DNA of 64,000 nt, from assembly GCF_900107285.1 (NCBI RefSeq), contig NZ_FNPK01000009.1, forward strand, positions 1 to 64,000. Reading direction: 5' to 3'. Positions 1 through 9,263 of the stretch are shown here, piece after piece. The notes beneath the pieces were generated by a model. The model saw only the letters and a program-made list of their open reading frames with translations. It was not told the origin of the DNA and searched no databases. Position 1 is the stretch's first letter. The number at the start of each line of letters is the position of its first letter. The translations under genes and the position numbers were made by a program. This stretch comes from Acinetobacter kyonggiensis. GTDB taxonomy: Bacteria > Pseudomonadota > Gammaproteobacteria > Pseudomonadales > Moraxellaceae.

Positions 1-131
1 AGTGGACATAACTGTAATTTTATTTTCATAGACGGATTTAAAATGAGGTTATGTCCTTTTTATTTCAATGACTTAAAAAGTTGAGATTGGCGTATACTTC
101 TATATTTTAATGACTACATTTCTAAATGTTT

Positions 132-560
132 TTAAATTTGATGATTAACCATTAATTCAATTTTTGTCACTTTCTGCCGAATTATTTCAGGGATAGACAT
201 TTTAAGCATATTTTCTTTATCCACACAAACCATCACCGCTTCGCCTAATGCAACAATAGCCTGCTGCTGCTCACTCCATAATAAATAACTCATTCGAAGC
301 GCACTATTACGCATTTCTTCTACACGCGCACCAATTTTAAGTTGATCTGGATAAAAGACTGGACGAATATATTTGCACTGATTTGATGCAACCACTGTAT
401 AAACATCATGTTGAAAAATATTAAGTTCATCCATATAACGAATGCGAGCACTTTCTATATAACGATAATACAGCACATTATTTACATGACCAAAAGCATC
501 CATATCACCCCATGCGACTGACTGTATATGAATAATGGGATAATCTGACAGCATTAACAT
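132..560 (-). CDS. Acyl-CoA thioesterase, YbgC/4HBT hotdog family
   Basis: This 142-residue protein is the length of a single hotdog domain. Its N-terminal part has the family signature WGDMDAFGHVNN at about residues 17-28, where the Asp is the usual catalytic residue of YbgC/FadM-like thioesterases. The expected role is cytosolic hydrolysis of acyl-CoA thioesters; the substrate cannot be read. It lies 12 bp after hemY on the same strand, so it is probably the last gene of the hem operon transcript. Two ATGs are possible (560 and 554); the first has a purine-rich AGAG just upstream. Confidence 0.85.
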   Translation of the reverse strand: MLMLSDYPIIHIQSVAWGDMDAFGHVNNVLYYRYIESARIRYMDELNIFQHDVYTVVASNQCKYIRPVFYPDQLKIGARVEEMRNSALRMSYLLWSEQQQAIVALGEAVMVCVDKENMLKMSIPEIIRQKVTKIELMVNHQI

Positions 561-572
561 TAACTCTACTCG

Positions 573-1766
573 CTATATTTTAATTTCTACAAAATTTGCA
601 TTATTTTCAAATATTAAATTTAACTGTTTGATCAAATCATCCTGACCTTTTAAGGTAGACTTCACCCGTAAATAATTTATCATTACGTTATCTGGATATA
701 ATTCAAGCATTTTATTCGCTTCTTCTTCTCGTGCTGTTGCTGTATAGATATGCCATTTTGCAAAGGAAAATACAGGTAAAGAAGGATATTTATTTTCCCA
801 ATATTCAATCCGCTGCTCAACCTTTAAATAATCAGGGTTTTGCTTTAATAATTGCTGTTGGAACCATAAATAAAAAACGTCTTGATTAAATTGTTCATCT
901 AATAAATGTAATGCCAAATCTTCATGTTGTTCACTCATTTCTGGCATACGAGATAATACTTTTAACCATAACGTCTTTATCTCATAATTTCGATTATAAA
1001 TTTGATCTGCCAAGTCTAAATAACGCTGTTGTAAATTTTGTAAACTTTCCATATCTGCTTGATCAAAATCAAGTAATAACTGTTGTAGCCATGCTTGTTT
1101 GGTTTCGGTGCCTAAATGTCCATATTTATTCGAACGCAAATACATCCACGGAAATTGAAGGGCAAACTTCCCCCATAGTGCTGTTAAACGTAAATCATAG
1201 GCACTTTTTACATCGTTTAACCAAGGTGAAAGCTCATGCTGATTTAAAAACTCAAGATGGGTTAAGGCTTGTTCACTGTCATTTTGCGCAAGGTAAATTT
1301 CAATCCGTTGAATTTCAGCCAATTCAAATGCCATGGCATTGGTTTGATTTAATTGTGCAAGTGCTTGTGGATATTGTTGCTGCATCCAATAGAGTCGTGA
1401 ATCAATAATCCCTTTTAATAAACCCGATTGAGAAAAAACACCTTGAATAAATGCATGTTGGTCTTGAGCAGCTTCTAATAACCAAACCACCGCTAATTGC
1501 TCATAAGGATGCAAATTTTTAAAATTAAAAATGGTTTCTAATTTACGTTGCTCTCGGGTTAAATAACGCTTAATAAACAACCAAAATAATTGCGTCATTA
1601 AAGACAGCACAGCGAGAGAAATAAAAATGATCCAAATATTGGTTTGAATTTGCCATTCACGCCAATATAAATAGACATAACCTGCACCATAACCGTAACT
1701 TAAAACACTCAGTACTGCGATTATAATTAAACTAATAAAAGCATATGCAAGTAAAACCTGTTTCAT
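573..1766 (-). CDS. hemY: HemY-like inner-membrane protein of the heme operon
   Basis: About 397 residues. Two N-terminal membrane segments (about residues 4-30 and 40-65 from this start) are followed by a long helical TPR-like region, the layout of gammaproteobacterial HemY, a protein tied to late heme synthesis whose exact role is unsettled. It follows hemX by 7 bp. An upstream GTG at 1790 would overlap hemX by 17 bp; the ATG at 1766 avoids this, so it is preferred. The family call rests on operon position and topology more than on residue motifs. Confidence 0.75.
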   Translation of the reverse strand: MKQVLLAYAFISLIIIAVLSVLSYGYGAGYVYLYWREWQIQTNIWIIFISLAVLSLMTQLFWLFIKRYLTREQRKLETIFNFKNLHPYEQLAVVWLLEAAQDQHAFIQGVFSQSGLLKGIIDSRLYWMQQQYPQALAQLNQTNAMAFELAEIQRIEIYLAQNDSEQALTHLEFLNQHELSPWLNDVKSAYDLRLTALWGKFALQFPWMYLRSNKYGHLGTETKQAWLQQLLLDFDQADMESLQNLQQRYLDLADQIYNRNYEIKTLWLKVLSRMPEMSEQHEDLALHLLDEQFNQDVFYLWFQQQLLKQNPDYLKVEQRIEYWENKYPSLPVFSFAKWHIYTATAREEEANKMLELYPDNVMINYLRVKSTLKGQDDLIKQLNLIFENNANFVEIKI

Positions 1767-1773
1767 TAATTTC

Positions 1774-2607
1774 TTACCCCAATAATGCACGCGTATTTAA
1801 AATTGGCGTAGGAATAACCGTAAATCCTTTTATTTTTTGGATATTTTGAATCAGTTGTCGTGACTTCTGATCGGGTAGCTGATTCAGTAGTTCAATCATT
1901 TGTAGCAGCGATTTTTGGTATTCTAGATACTGACCTTGTTGCAAAGCCTGCTGTGCAATTAATAGTCGCAATTGCACTTCTTTTAAAATTAAAGGTCTTT
2001 GCATTAAAGCCACGGCGGGTTGCTTCGCAGGTTCAATCACAATCCAACGCTGCCAAAAATATTTATTTTGTGGTTGGCTTGCATTTAATTGTGGCGTCTT
2101 GATTTCTTGTGTTAATGCTTGATCAAGCTGACGCATAATCACATCGAGTTTTTCTTGCTGAGCAACTCGAGCACTCACAAATTGCTGAATCACCTGTTGA
2201 TCTTTCTGAATCACCTGATGCAAACTTTGCTTCAATGACGGTGCCAAAGCATATTGCTCTAGATTACGATCGAGCTGCATGAGTTTATCTAAGGCATCAT
2301 TAAATTTTTGCTGTTGCAACATAAATTCAATTAAATCTAGTTGCTGCTTCACAACAAAAATCGGATCTATGCTTGAAGGTTGTATTGTTGTTACATCAGG
2401 TTGATTTGGACTGACCGACGCATCTTTAACATTGACATGACGTTGTAAAGCCACGAGCTGGTCATTTAAATTTGCATTGCTTTGTTCAATACGGTGCAGA
2501 CTATTGCTGAGTTCTGTCTGTTGTGCAGTAATTTCAAATACGTCATAACTTAATTTTAAAATCCAGAGCAGACCTAAAACGAGTAATAAAATGAAAATTT
2601 TCTTCAT
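1774..2607 (-). CDS. hemX: HemX-like membrane-anchored protein
   Basis: 277 residues with one N-terminal membrane anchor (about residues 3-22), then a Gln-rich coiled-coil stretch and a helical periplasmic domain. This fits the HemX family (PF04375) encoded between hemD and hemY in gammaproteobacteria. Members are often labelled uroporphyrinogen-III C-methyltransferase, but this protein has no visible SAM-binding motif, so that enzymatic label is not supported. Its start overlaps the end of hemD by 4 bp, implying translational coupling. Confidence 0.75.
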   Translation of the reverse strand: MKKIFILLLVLGLLWILKLSYDVFEITAQQTELSNSLHRIEQSNANLNDQLVALQRHVNVKDASVSPNQPDVTTIQPSSIDPIFVVKQQLDLIEFMLQQQKFNDALDKLMQLDRNLEQYALAPSLKQSLHQVIQKDQQVIQQFVSARVAQQEKLDVIMRQLDQALTQEIKTPQLNASQPQNKYFWQRWIVIEPAKQPAVALMQRPLILKEVQLRLLIAQQALQQGQYLEYQKSLLQMIELLNQLPDQKSRQLIQNIQKIKGFTVIPTPILNTRALLG

Positions 2608-3383
2608 GTGTTCCCTTGCACAACTGCAATCTGCTGCAAAATTGAATCTGTTTTTAAATCAGATAATCGCGTGACATTAAAACATGCTGGATGATTTTTT
2701 TTATAATCTGAAACAACTTGATACAAGCGCTGCCCCAAAACCAAGTAATGCCCTTTGGCAATAATCTCATCTTTAGCTTGCATGAGATCAATCCAATTGA
2801 TCCAGCTCGCTTCACTACTCACCACCATATAATATTGTTTTTCTTGTGCCAATTTAGCCAATAAATGAGGGAAATTCTGTTGGGTCAATATAGGGCAACG
2901 ACGCTGATATAACACAAAATTGAGAATATCTATGCCTTGCTGTTTCAAATGATCCATCATAAACAGACGACCGCCTTCACCACGCCAAAAAGCAATACCC
3001 GTCCCCGCACTCAAGGTTTGTAAAATGGGCAGCTGTAACATCCCCTCTGATGTTTCCACCAAAGGAACTTCTGCCGTAATCCCATATTTAGCTAAAGCTT
3101 GCGCTGTCGTGTCCCCGACGGCAATCCACTGGATATGCTGAATAGCCTCAAGTGATAAAGAAGCTTTGCTTAAATAAGCCATCCCAATTTCAACCGCTGT
3201 TGGGCTGACCACAACAATCACCTGAGTAGCAGGCAATCGTTGATAAAGATCTGATAGGCTGTCTGACCAAGGCTGGGCCACCAATTCCAATAAAGGTAAA
3301 TCCAACACTTCAATTTGAGCCATGCGTAATGCATGACTCAAATTTTCGGCACGATCTTGGGGACGTGTATTAATAAACAACAT
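2604..3383 (-). CDS. hemD: Uroporphyrinogen-III synthase
   Basis: HemD cyclises hydroxymethylbilane with inversion of ring D to give uroporphyrinogen III in the cytosol. The 259-residue product starts MLFINTRPQ, typical of the family, and has the expected two-lobed length of about 250 residues with VVVSPTAVEIGM near residue 80. An open frame continues upstream to 3488, but that part overlaps hemC; the ATG at 3383 lies one base after the hemC stop and is chosen. Family sequence conservation is low, so the call is strengthened by position directly after hemC. Confidence 0.9.
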   Translation of the reverse strand: MLFINTRPQDRAENLSHALRMAQIEVLDLPLLELVAQPWSDSLSDLYQRLPATQVIVVVSPTAVEIGMAYLSKASLSLEAIQHIQWIAVGDTTAQALAKYGITAEVPLVETSEGMLQLPILQTLSAGTGIAFWRGEGGRLFMMDHLKQQGIDILNFVLYQRRCPILTQQNFPHLLAKLAQEKQYYMVVSSEASWINWIDLMQAKDEIIAKGHYLVLGQRLYQVVSDYKKNHPACFNVTRLSDLKTDSILQQIAVVQGNT

Positions 3384-3384
3384 T

Positions 3385-4302
3385 TTAATAGAACGCTTTA
3401 AGCAAATCGCCTGCGCCTTGTTCAAGTAACTTTTGAGCCAGCGTTTCACCCAACTGTTCAGCTTGCTCAGGAGTACCCTTAAGTGCAACTTTCAATAAAG
3501 TTGCACCATCAACACTACCGACACGACCTTCAATGTGGAGTTGACCTTGACTTAAAGCGGCATAACCTGCAATGGGCACTTGGCAACCGCCTTCCAAATA
3601 CGCATTGAAAGCGCGTTCTGCACGCACACAAATATCGGTTTCATCATGTAACAGCGGCAAAATAAGATCCAGTACCGCTTGATCCGCAGCACGACATTCC
3701 AAGCCCAATGCACCTTGTCCGACGGCAGGTAAACTAATTTCAACTTGTAAGGTATGACGAATACGATCTGCCAAACCGAGGCGCTTTAAACCCGCACTGG
3801 CCAAAATAATGGCATCATACAAACCTGCATCTAATTTAGATAAACGCGTACCAACATTCCCGCGCAAGTCAACAATTTCAAGATCTGGGCGCTGTTTTAA
3901 AATCTGGCATTTACGACGCAGACTTGAAGTACCGACTTTTGCCCCATGCGGTAATTCAGCAAAACTGTGATATGTATTTGAAACAAAAGCATCCAACGGA
4001 TCTTCTCGTTCACAGATCACCGCAAGCGTTAATCCTTCAGGCAATGCCATAGGCACATCTTTCATAGAATGAACAGCTAAGTCAGCACGACCATCAAGCA
4101 ATGCTTCTTCTAACTCTTTCACAAATAAACCTTTGCCGCCAATTTTGGCCAAAGGCGTATCTAAGATTTTGTCACCTTGCGTCACGAAGGTCACCAACTC
4201 AACTTTAAGATCAGCATGCATTGCCTCTAAACGGGCACGAATATGTTCGGCTTGCCATAAGGCAAGCGGGCTTTGTCGAGTTGCAATCTTCAAAATTTTC
4301 AT
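3385..4302 (-). CDS. hemC: Porphobilinogen deaminase (hydroxymethylbilane synthase)
   Basis: HemC joins four porphobilinogen molecules into hydroxymethylbilane. The 305-residue protein shows the whole family pattern: [13 protein letters not shown] at the N terminus, HSMKDVP near residue 80, RRKCQIL near 130, and [13 protein letters not shown] around residues 236-248, whose Cys carries the dipyrromethane cofactor. It is the first gene of hemC-hemD-hemX-hemY and is separated from algR upstream by about 107 bp that contain a nested inverted repeat. Confidence 0.97.
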   Translation of the reverse strand: MKILKIATRQSPLALWQAEHIRARLEAMHADLKVELVTFVTQGDKILDTPLAKIGGKGLFVKELEEALLDGRADLAVHSMKDVPMALPEGLTLAVICEREDPLDAFVSNTYHSFAELPHGAKVGTSSLRRKCQILKQRPDLEIVDLRGNVGTRLSKLDAGLYDAIILASAGLKRLGLADRIRHTLQVEISLPAVGQGALGLECRAADQAVLDLILPLLHDETDICVRAERAFNAYLEGGCQVPIAGYAALSQGQLHIEGRVGSVDGATLLKVALKGTPEQAEQLGETLAQKLLEQGAGDLLKAFY

Positions 4303-4346
4303 AAATTTTAGAAACAGTCAATAAGTGCGTTGTTCTAAACTTAACG

Positions 4347-4391
4347 TGCTGACTTAAAAATGCAAGTAAATTTGCGCACTTGTTGTCAGCA
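4347..4391 (-). promoter_or_regulatory. Nested inverted repeat in the algR-hemC gap
   Basis: TGCTGAC (4347-4353) pairs with GTCAGCA (4385-4391), and inside it CAAGT pairs with ACTTG. The structure lies about 45 bp upstream of the hemC start. It could be a leader hairpin, an attenuator between algR and hemC, or a protein-binding site. There is no T-run, so a simple terminator is unlikely. Confidence 0.35.
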
Positions 4392-4409
4392 AAACCATGA
4401 ACATCCGCT

Positions 4410-5150
4410 TTACATTTTCTGTATTCGCTCTCTTAAATGCGGCAAATGACGCCTGCTCACGGCCAAACGCTCCTCCAGTTCACGACAACGAACTTGATAC
4501 TGTCCTGAACTAATCACTTCGAGTCCATCCAAAAAATGTACTGAAACCAAGGCATTTCGATGAATGCGAATAAATTGATCGCCAAATTCATTTTCTAAGT
4601 CTTTTAAGGTTTCATCAATCAGTAAATTGCCATTCTTATGGCGTACCGTGACATATTTTTGATCTGCTAAAAAATAATAAATATTTTCTACAGGTACTAA
4701 CTCTACACCTCGGTAGGTTTTCGCCACGATTTGATGGCGTTTTATGTTTAATTCGTCCATATCTTCTTTTTGTTTTAACGTGCTCATTTGTGCTTGAGTC
4801 AGTTTTGTTAAATGATCTAAAACCTGTTGCAATTCCTGCTGCATCACGGGTTTTAATAAATAGCCCTCTGCATGTGACTTAAATGCATCTAAAGCATGTT
4901 CGTCATAAGCAGTACAAAAGATAATGGCGGGCATAAAATCAAGCTGACGCAAATACTGTGCACAACTCAAGCCATCCATTTCAGGCATTTGAATATCTAA
5001 AAGTACGACATCTGGCTCGTGAAATTGAGCCAGATCAAGCGCCTGCTGACCATGTGTGGCTGTTGCAACGACTTGATGCCCTAGTTGAGTGACTAAACGT
5101 GATAAGCGCTCTACTGCGAGAGGTTCATCATCACAAATTAGGATGTCCAT
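4410..5150 (-). CDS. algR: AlgR-type LytTR response regulator
   Basis: 246 residues. An N-terminal receiver (ICDDEPLAVERL at the start; phospho-acceptor Asp in VVLLDIQMPEMDG) is followed by a C-terminal LytTR DNA-binding domain (RIHRNALVS, then SRRHLPHLRER). AlgR-type regulators control type IV pili and other surface traits in relatives. The ATG at 5150 follows a near-perfect ribosome site, AGGAGGAG at 5152-5159; an upstream ATG at 5177 lacks this. It sits 53 bp after its kinase gene algZ, as in Pseudomonas. Confidence 0.93.
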   Translation of the reverse strand: MDILICDDEPLAVERLSRLVTQLGHQVVATATHGQQALDLAQFHEPDVVLLDIQMPEMDGLSCAQYLRQLDFMPAIIFCTAYDEHALDAFKSHAEGYLLKPVMQQELQQVLDHLTKLTQAQMSTLKQKEDMDELNIKRHQIVAKTYRGVELVPVENIYYFLADQKYVTVRHKNGNLLIDETLKDLENEFGDQFIRIHRNALVSVHFLDGLEVISSGQYQVRCRELEERLAVSRRHLPHLRERIQKM

Positions 5151-5203
5151 TTCTCCTCCTTTCCCAGTCAACATCATTTTTTTTATAGGTTAACTATGAT
5201 TTC

Positions 5204-6358
5204 TTATTTATATCGATATTGCACAACTGTGGTAAATATCCCCTTCCCTGCATAGGTCTGAAAGACCACACCGCGTCCATAATAAGCTTGTAAACGCTGT
5301 TTTACATTATCAACTGCAATTCCATTTCCTTGTCGTAATGTTATTTTATCCTGTGTGTAAGGGTTAGTAATGACTATATTGACTTGATTTTGCAATATTT
5401 CGACCAATATACTTATCGTACTCTTTGTTAAGAATTTTTCAACTCCATGAAAAATACTATTTTCAACTAAAGGTTGTAAAGTTAATAACGGAATTTGTAT
5501 ATGAGAAAAGAGAACTTCCTCATCATATTTCCATTCTACTTGCAATCGATCACCTAATCGAATCTGTTCAATGGCTAAATAACGCTGACACAGTTCAATC
5601 TCATCTCTTAATCTGACTAATTTAAGCTCTTGAAAACTTGCACGAAATAACCGTGATAAATTCAATAACATTTGCTCCGCTTTATCGGGGTCGATGCTAA
5701 TTAAACTAATCACACTATTTAAACTGTTAAACAAAAAATGTGGATGGATACGGGCTTGCATGGCTTGAACACGTGCATTGAGTTCACTATTTTGTTGTCG
5801 TGCCCATTGCTCGCGCAAATACAAATAGCGAAAACAAAATGTCCCAATCAGCACCCCATAGCCCAAATGTAACATCACACCATCAAATAAAATATCTGCT
5901 GTTAAATGATGCAAGTGAAAATTTTGTCCGAAATAAATCAAGCCATTGAGTGCAACAGTGGTCAGCAACAAAATAACTTGCAACAGAATAAAGCCAGTAC
6001 ATAACGCTTGTGCAAAACTTAAATGCTGAAATTTTTGCTGAAATCGTTCAATCAATGCGACAAAACACAGTAAAATCCAATTGATAAACAACATATATTG
6101 CAGCAATCGGTCTACACTTAAAGCGCCCCATGATTGCGCTTCTGCTAAAGCTAAAATCATCGCCAAAATATTACTGGCAATAAATAATTCGATTAAATGT
6201 TGCCAACGCCCGATTTTCGTAAAAAAATAGGCGTATGTCTTATTTCCCTTTGTATGAGCAAAAGTTTGGTCATCTTGTCCTTCGGCAAGTGAACCTGAAT
6301 TTGTTATACTGTTCTTAGTTCTAATGCTTTTTATCTTATTGAGCCGACATGACCACAT
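5204..6358 (-). CDS. algZ: AlgZ/FimS-type sensor histidine kinase
   Basis: 384 residues. Several hydrophobic membrane helices (about residues 55-185) are followed by a His-kinase domain of the LytS/AlgZ class: [18 protein letters not shown] carries the phospho-accepting His, and [12 protein letters not shown] is the ATP N-box. It should phosphorylate AlgR encoded just downstream. The ATG at 6358 is the only in-frame start before the first membrane helix, and it makes the gene overlap the divergent argH start by 10 bp. The first 45 residues are polar and unlike the rest, so the true start is uncertain. Confidence 0.88.
   Translation of the reverse strand: MWSCRLNKIKSIRTKNSITNSGSLAEGQDDQTFAHTKGNKTYAYFFTKIGRWQHLIELFIASNILAMILALAEAQSWGALSVDRLLQYMLFINWILLCFVALIERFQQKFQHLSFAQALCTGFILLQVILLLTTVALNGLIYFGQNFHLHHLTADILFDGVMLHLGYGVLIGTFCFRYLYLREQWARQQNSELNARVQAMQARIHPHFLFNSLNSVISLISIDPDKAEQMLLNLSRLFRASFQELKLVRLRDEIELCQRYLAIEQIRLGDRLQVEWKYDEEVLFSHIQIPLLTLQPLVENSIFHGVEKFLTKSTISILVEILQNQVNIVITNPYTQDKITLRQGNGIAVDNVKQRLQAYYGRGVVFQTYAGKGIFTTVVQYRYK
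6305..6310 (+). promoter_or_regulatory. Possible argH -10 box
   Basis: TATACT lies 38 bp before the argH ATG. The matching -35 region (TTCGGC at 6281-6286, 18-bp spacer) is weak. If correct, the argH promoter lies inside the first codons of algZ. Confidence 0.3.
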
Positions 6359-7779
6359 CTTCTAATTCCTCAAATCCGTCACAAACCCAAACTTCGGGTA
6401 TGTGGGGCGGTCGTTTCTCTGAAGCTACTGACGCTTTTGTTGCTGAATTTACAGCATCTGTACAATTTGACCAACGCTTTTATAAACAAGATATTGCAGG
6501 TTCTATTGCACATGCAACCATGCTCGCAAAAGTGGGTGTACTGACTGAGCAAGAACGTGACGACATCATCACCGGCTTAACTGCAATTCAGGCAGACATT
6601 GAAGCAGGTAACTTTGAATGGCGCATTGATCTAGAAGATGTACACATGAACATTGAGTCGCGTTTGACTCAACGTATTGGGATCACAGGTAAGAAATTAC
6701 ATACCGGTCGTAGCCGTAACGACCAAGTCGCAACAGATATTCGTTTATACGTGCGTGACGAAATTGATGCGATTTTAACATTACTGGAAAAATTACAAAA
6801 AGGAATTTTGGGCTTAGCAGCTAAAAATACCCAAACCATTATGCCGGGCTTCACCCATTTACAAACAGCACAGCCTGTGACTTTTGGTCATCACTTAATG
6901 GCATGGTTTGAAATGTTAGTGCGTGACTCTGAGCGTTTGATTGACTGTCGTAAACGTGTCAATCGCTTACCTTTAGGTTCTGCTGCGCTTGCAGGCACAA
7001 CCTATCCGATTGAACGTGAATACACTGCGGAACTGTTAGGTTTTGAAGCCGTGTGTGAAAACTCACTGGATGCGGTTTCTGACCGTGACTTTGGCATTGA
7101 ATTCAATGCGGCTGCATCGCTTATCATGATGCACTTGTCGCGTATGTCGGAAGAAATGATTCTTTGGACTTCTGCACAGTTCAAATTTGTCAATATTCCT
7201 GACCGTTTCTGCACAGGCTCTTCCATTATGCCGCAGAAGAAAAATCCAGATGTTCCAGAACTCATTCGAGGTAAAACAGGTCGCGTCTATGGCGACTTAA
7301 TGAGTCTTTTAACCCTGATGAAAGGTCAGCCTTTAGCGTATAACAAAGACAACCAAGAAGATAAAGAACCCTTGTTTGATGCGATTGATACTGTTCGTGG
7401 TTCACTGATGGCATTTGCAGACATGATTCCTGCGCTTGTACCCAACATTGAAATTATGCGTGAAGCTGCACTGCGTGGTTTCTCAACAGCAACCGATCTG
7501 GCCGACTATTTAGTTAAGAATGGCGTGGCATTTCGTGATGCCCATGAAATTGTCGGTAAAGCGGTCGCACTGGGTGTTCAAGAGTCTAAAGATTTATCTG
7601 AACTTACACTTGAACAATTACAACAATTCTCAGATTTAATTTCTGAAGATGTCTTTGAAAAAGCCCTCACGCTAGAAGCTTCTGTCAATGCACGTAATCA
7701 CATTGGTGGGACTGCACCTGCTCAAGTGGAAGCAGCGATTGCACGTGCTTATACTCGCTTAGAAAAACTTTACGCTTAA
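6349..7779 (+). CDS. argH: Argininosuccinate lyase
   Basis: ArgH splits argininosuccinate into arginine and fumarate, the last step of arginine synthesis. The 476-residue protein starts with a Ser/Asn/Thr-rich tail and then MWGGRFSE, typical of ArgH. The fumarase/aspartase superfamily signature [19 protein letters not shown] is at about residues 284-302, and [12 protein letters not shown] near residue 120 lines the substrate site. It heads a two-gene unit with yggX. The start overlaps the algZ start head-to-head. Confidence 0.98.
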   Translation: MTTSSNSSNPSQTQTSGMWGGRFSEATDAFVAEFTASVQFDQRFYKQDIAGSIAHATMLAKVGVLTEQERDDIITGLTAIQADIEAGNFEWRIDLEDVHMNIESRLTQRIGITGKKLHTGRSRNDQVATDIRLYVRDEIDAILTLLEKLQKGILGLAAKNTQTIMPGFTHLQTAQPVTFGHHLMAWFEMLVRDSERLIDCRKRVNRLPLGSAALAGTTYPIEREYTAELLGFEAVCENSLDAVSDRDFGIEFNAAASLIMMHLSRMSEEMILWTSAQFKFVNIPDRFCTGSSIMPQKKNPDVPELIRGKTGRVYGDLMSLLTLMKGQPLAYNKDNQEDKEPLFDAIDTVRGSLMAFADMIPALVPNIEIMREAALRGFSTATDLADYLVKNGVAFRDAHEIVGKAVALGVQESKDLSELTLEQLQQFSDLISEDVFEKALTLEASVNARNHIGGTAPAQVEAAIARAYTRLEKLYA

Positions 7780-7792
7780 GGAAGAATGAGAG

Positions 7793-8065
7793 ATGTCTCG
7801 ACAGGTTTTTTGCCGTAAATATCAAACAGAAATGGAAGGCTTAGACTTTGCACCTTTTCCGGGTGCAAAAGGTCAAGAATTTTTTGAAACTGTATCTAAA
7901 CAAGCTTGGCAAGAATGGCTAAAGCACCAAACGACGTTAATCAATGAAAAACGTTTAAATGTGTTTGAAGCAGATGCGAAGAAGTTTTTAGAAGAACAAC
8001 GCGAAAAATTCTTTAGCAATGATGAGTCTGTGGAAAAAGCTGAAGGTTGGACTGCCGAAAAATAA
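7793..8065 (+). CDS. yggX: Probable Fe(II)-trafficking protein YggX
   Basis: 90 residues, the usual YggX length, beginning [18 protein letters not shown] with the conserved Cys and Pro-Gly segment [12 protein letters not shown]. Family members protect iron-sulfur clusters from oxidative damage and are thought to handle iron. It lies 13 bp after argH with an AAGGAAG ribosome site, so it is co-transcribed. A terminator follows about 100 bp downstream. Confidence 0.95.
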   Translation: MSRQVFCRKYQTEMEGLDFAPFPGAKGQEFFETVSKQAWQEWLKHQTTLINEKRLNVFEADAKKFLEEQREKFFSNDESVEKAEGWTAEK

Positions 8066-8136
8066 GGTATGGCCTTATTTTCTGTAAGACTAGCACGCTA
8101 CACTGGCTTTAATTCGTAAAGTGTCTACAATTTAAG

Positions 8137-8166
8137 ATTTAAAGCGATATTCATATCGCTTTAAAT
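8137..8166. repeat. 14-bp perfect inverted repeat
   Basis: Arms 8137-8150 and 8153-8166 are exactly complementary with TC between them. The repeat ends one base before the terminator stem. It may stabilise the argH-yggX mRNA end or bind a protein. Confidence 0.6.
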
Positions 8167-8194
8167 AAAAAGCCCCTTTAAATGGGGCTTTTTT
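8167..8194 (+). terminator. argH-yggX terminator
   Basis: AAGCCCC and GGGGCTT arms around a 7-nt loop, followed by a T-run. Confidence 0.9.
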
Positions 8195-8354
8195 GCTCTC
8201 TATTTGCACGAAATTCTGTTTTTAAGCGCAACAGTTCACTGGTTAGAACCCGAAAAGCATGGCGATGTTTCAGTCATTTTTTAACATTTAGAAATAACTG
8301 TAAACCGAAACTACATTTCTAAATAAAACGATACATTACAACACAATAACCTAC

Positions 8355-8383
8355 ATGACTCTAGAAACTCATTCTCTTATACT
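8355..8383 (+). promoter_or_regulatory. Promoter of candidate small RNA
   Basis: ATGACT (8355-8360) and TATACT (8378-8383) are separated by exactly 17 bp, a good sigma-70 arrangement, pointing to a transcript start near 8390. No protein-coding frame follows on this strand. Confidence 0.5.
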
Positions 8384-8389
8384 CAATCC

Positions 8390-8473
8390 CAAGAAGATGG
8401 TTAAACATCTTATAAAAATACAAGTATTTTCGATTTCAATTCTAGATTTCCCCCAAAATCTAGAATTTTTTTT
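8390..8473 (+). ncRNA. Candidate intergenic small RNA with three hairpins
   Basis: Between the promoter boxes and a strong terminator lie about 84 nt that can fold into three consecutive hairpins: AAGATG/CATCTT (8394-8411), AAAATAC/GTATTTT (8415-8430), and an 11-bp terminator stem (8439-8449 with 8456-8466) whose loop holds five consecutive C residues, followed by eight T. The compact promoter-hairpins-terminator layout in an intergenic gap is typical of a trans-acting small RNA. A short minus-strand frame across it has no ribosome site. I do not recognise the RNA. Confidence 0.5.
8439..8473 (+). terminator. Terminator of candidate small RNA
   Basis: 11-bp perfect stem with a C-rich 6-nt loop and an eight-T tail; nearly symmetrical but T-run only on the plus strand. 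Confidence 0.75.
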
Positions 8474-8517
8474 GTCTCGCATTTTTTTGATGATTTTTAA
8501 AACCAATCCATTGAAAT

Positions 8518-8544
8518 AAAAAAACGCCTTCATAGAGGCGTTTT
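8518..8544 (-). terminator. pgsA terminator
   Basis: AACGCCT/AGGCGTT stem just after the pgsA stop, with a T-run reading on the minus strand and a shorter one on the plus strand. Confidence 0.85.
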
Positions 8545-8567
8545 GACTGAATTCTTCAAAGCGCACC

Positions 8568-9155
8568 TTAAGGCTGTTTAAGGTAAGGCCATGCGGCTTT
8601 TAAATAAATAAACATTGACCACAAAGTTAGAATTACCGCGGTATAGAGCAAAAGATAAGCCAAGGTTTCAAGCGGTTGCCAATTCAACAAGAACACTGAA
8701 ATTGCAATCATCTGAAAAGCCGTTTTATATTTACCCACAGTCGATACTGCAACACTGGTACGCGCACCGAGTTCTGCCATCCATTCACGCAAAGCAGAAA
8801 CCGTGATTTCACGTGAAATAATCACAATTGCGGCAAATGCCATCGAAATACTGGGTTGCCATTGCACCAAAACAATCAGTGCAGCTGCGACCATCAGCTT
8901 ATCTGCAACAGGGTCAAGAAACCGACCAAATGCAGAGGTTTGATTGAGTGAACGTGCCAAGTACCCGTCGAACCAATCTGTTATAGCTGCAACCACAAAA
9001 ATAGCCGTTAAAATCATGTGACGAGTCATGTTACTGTCTTGCTCAGCAGCACCGATTATTGGTGGCCAATAAGCCACCAACAAAAAAACGGGTATTAAAG
9101 CTATACGCGCCAAAGTCAAGATATTTGGAATATTCAGGATTCGACCTGTAGTCAT
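8568..9155 (-). CDS. pgsA: CDP-diacylglycerol-glycerol-3-phosphate 3-phosphatidyltransferase
   Basis: PgsA makes phosphatidylglycerol phosphate, the committed step to PG and cardiolipin, in the inner membrane. The CDP-alcohol phosphatidyltransferase signature is complete near residues 54-85: DWFDGYLAR, then G and the two Asp of FLDPVADK. About 195 residues with four or more membrane helices fit the family. MTTGRILNIPN at 9155 matches the usual N terminus, so the ATG four codons upstream is not used. Confidence 0.96.
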   Translation of the reverse strand: MTTGRILNIPNILTLARIALIPVFLLVAYWPPIIGAAEQDSNMTRHMILTAIFVVAAITDWFDGYLARSLNQTSAFGRFLDPVADKLMVAAALIVLVQWQPSISMAFAAIVIISREITVSALREWMAELGARTSVAVSTVGKYKTAFQMIAISVFLLNWQPLETLAYLLLYTAVILTLWSMFIYLKAAWPYLKQP

Positions 9156-9263
9156 AGACACCGCCAATGTTCCCCTTTATGTACGATGAAAAACCACACA
9201 TATTCTGAGAATTGATTCATCGTTAATTCAGACTCACTTTATACGAATTGCTATACAGTGTCA

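Larger units (their letters stand above)
8066..8354. other. Intergenic region after yggX
   Basis: Contains a perfect 14-bp inverted repeat with a 2-nt centre (8137-8166), followed directly by the yggX terminator. The remainder up to the small-RNA promoter shows no open frame or motif I can support. Confidence 0.5.

Noticed and set aside
911..1408. 165-codon plus-strand frame opposite hemY
   Set aside because: Shadow of hemY; no ribosome site, no family features, and the minus-strand gene fits its operon.
8369..8566. 65-codon minus-strand open frame after pgsA
   Set aside because: It crosses the pgsA terminator and the candidate small RNA, and its sequence reads like translated non-coding DNA.
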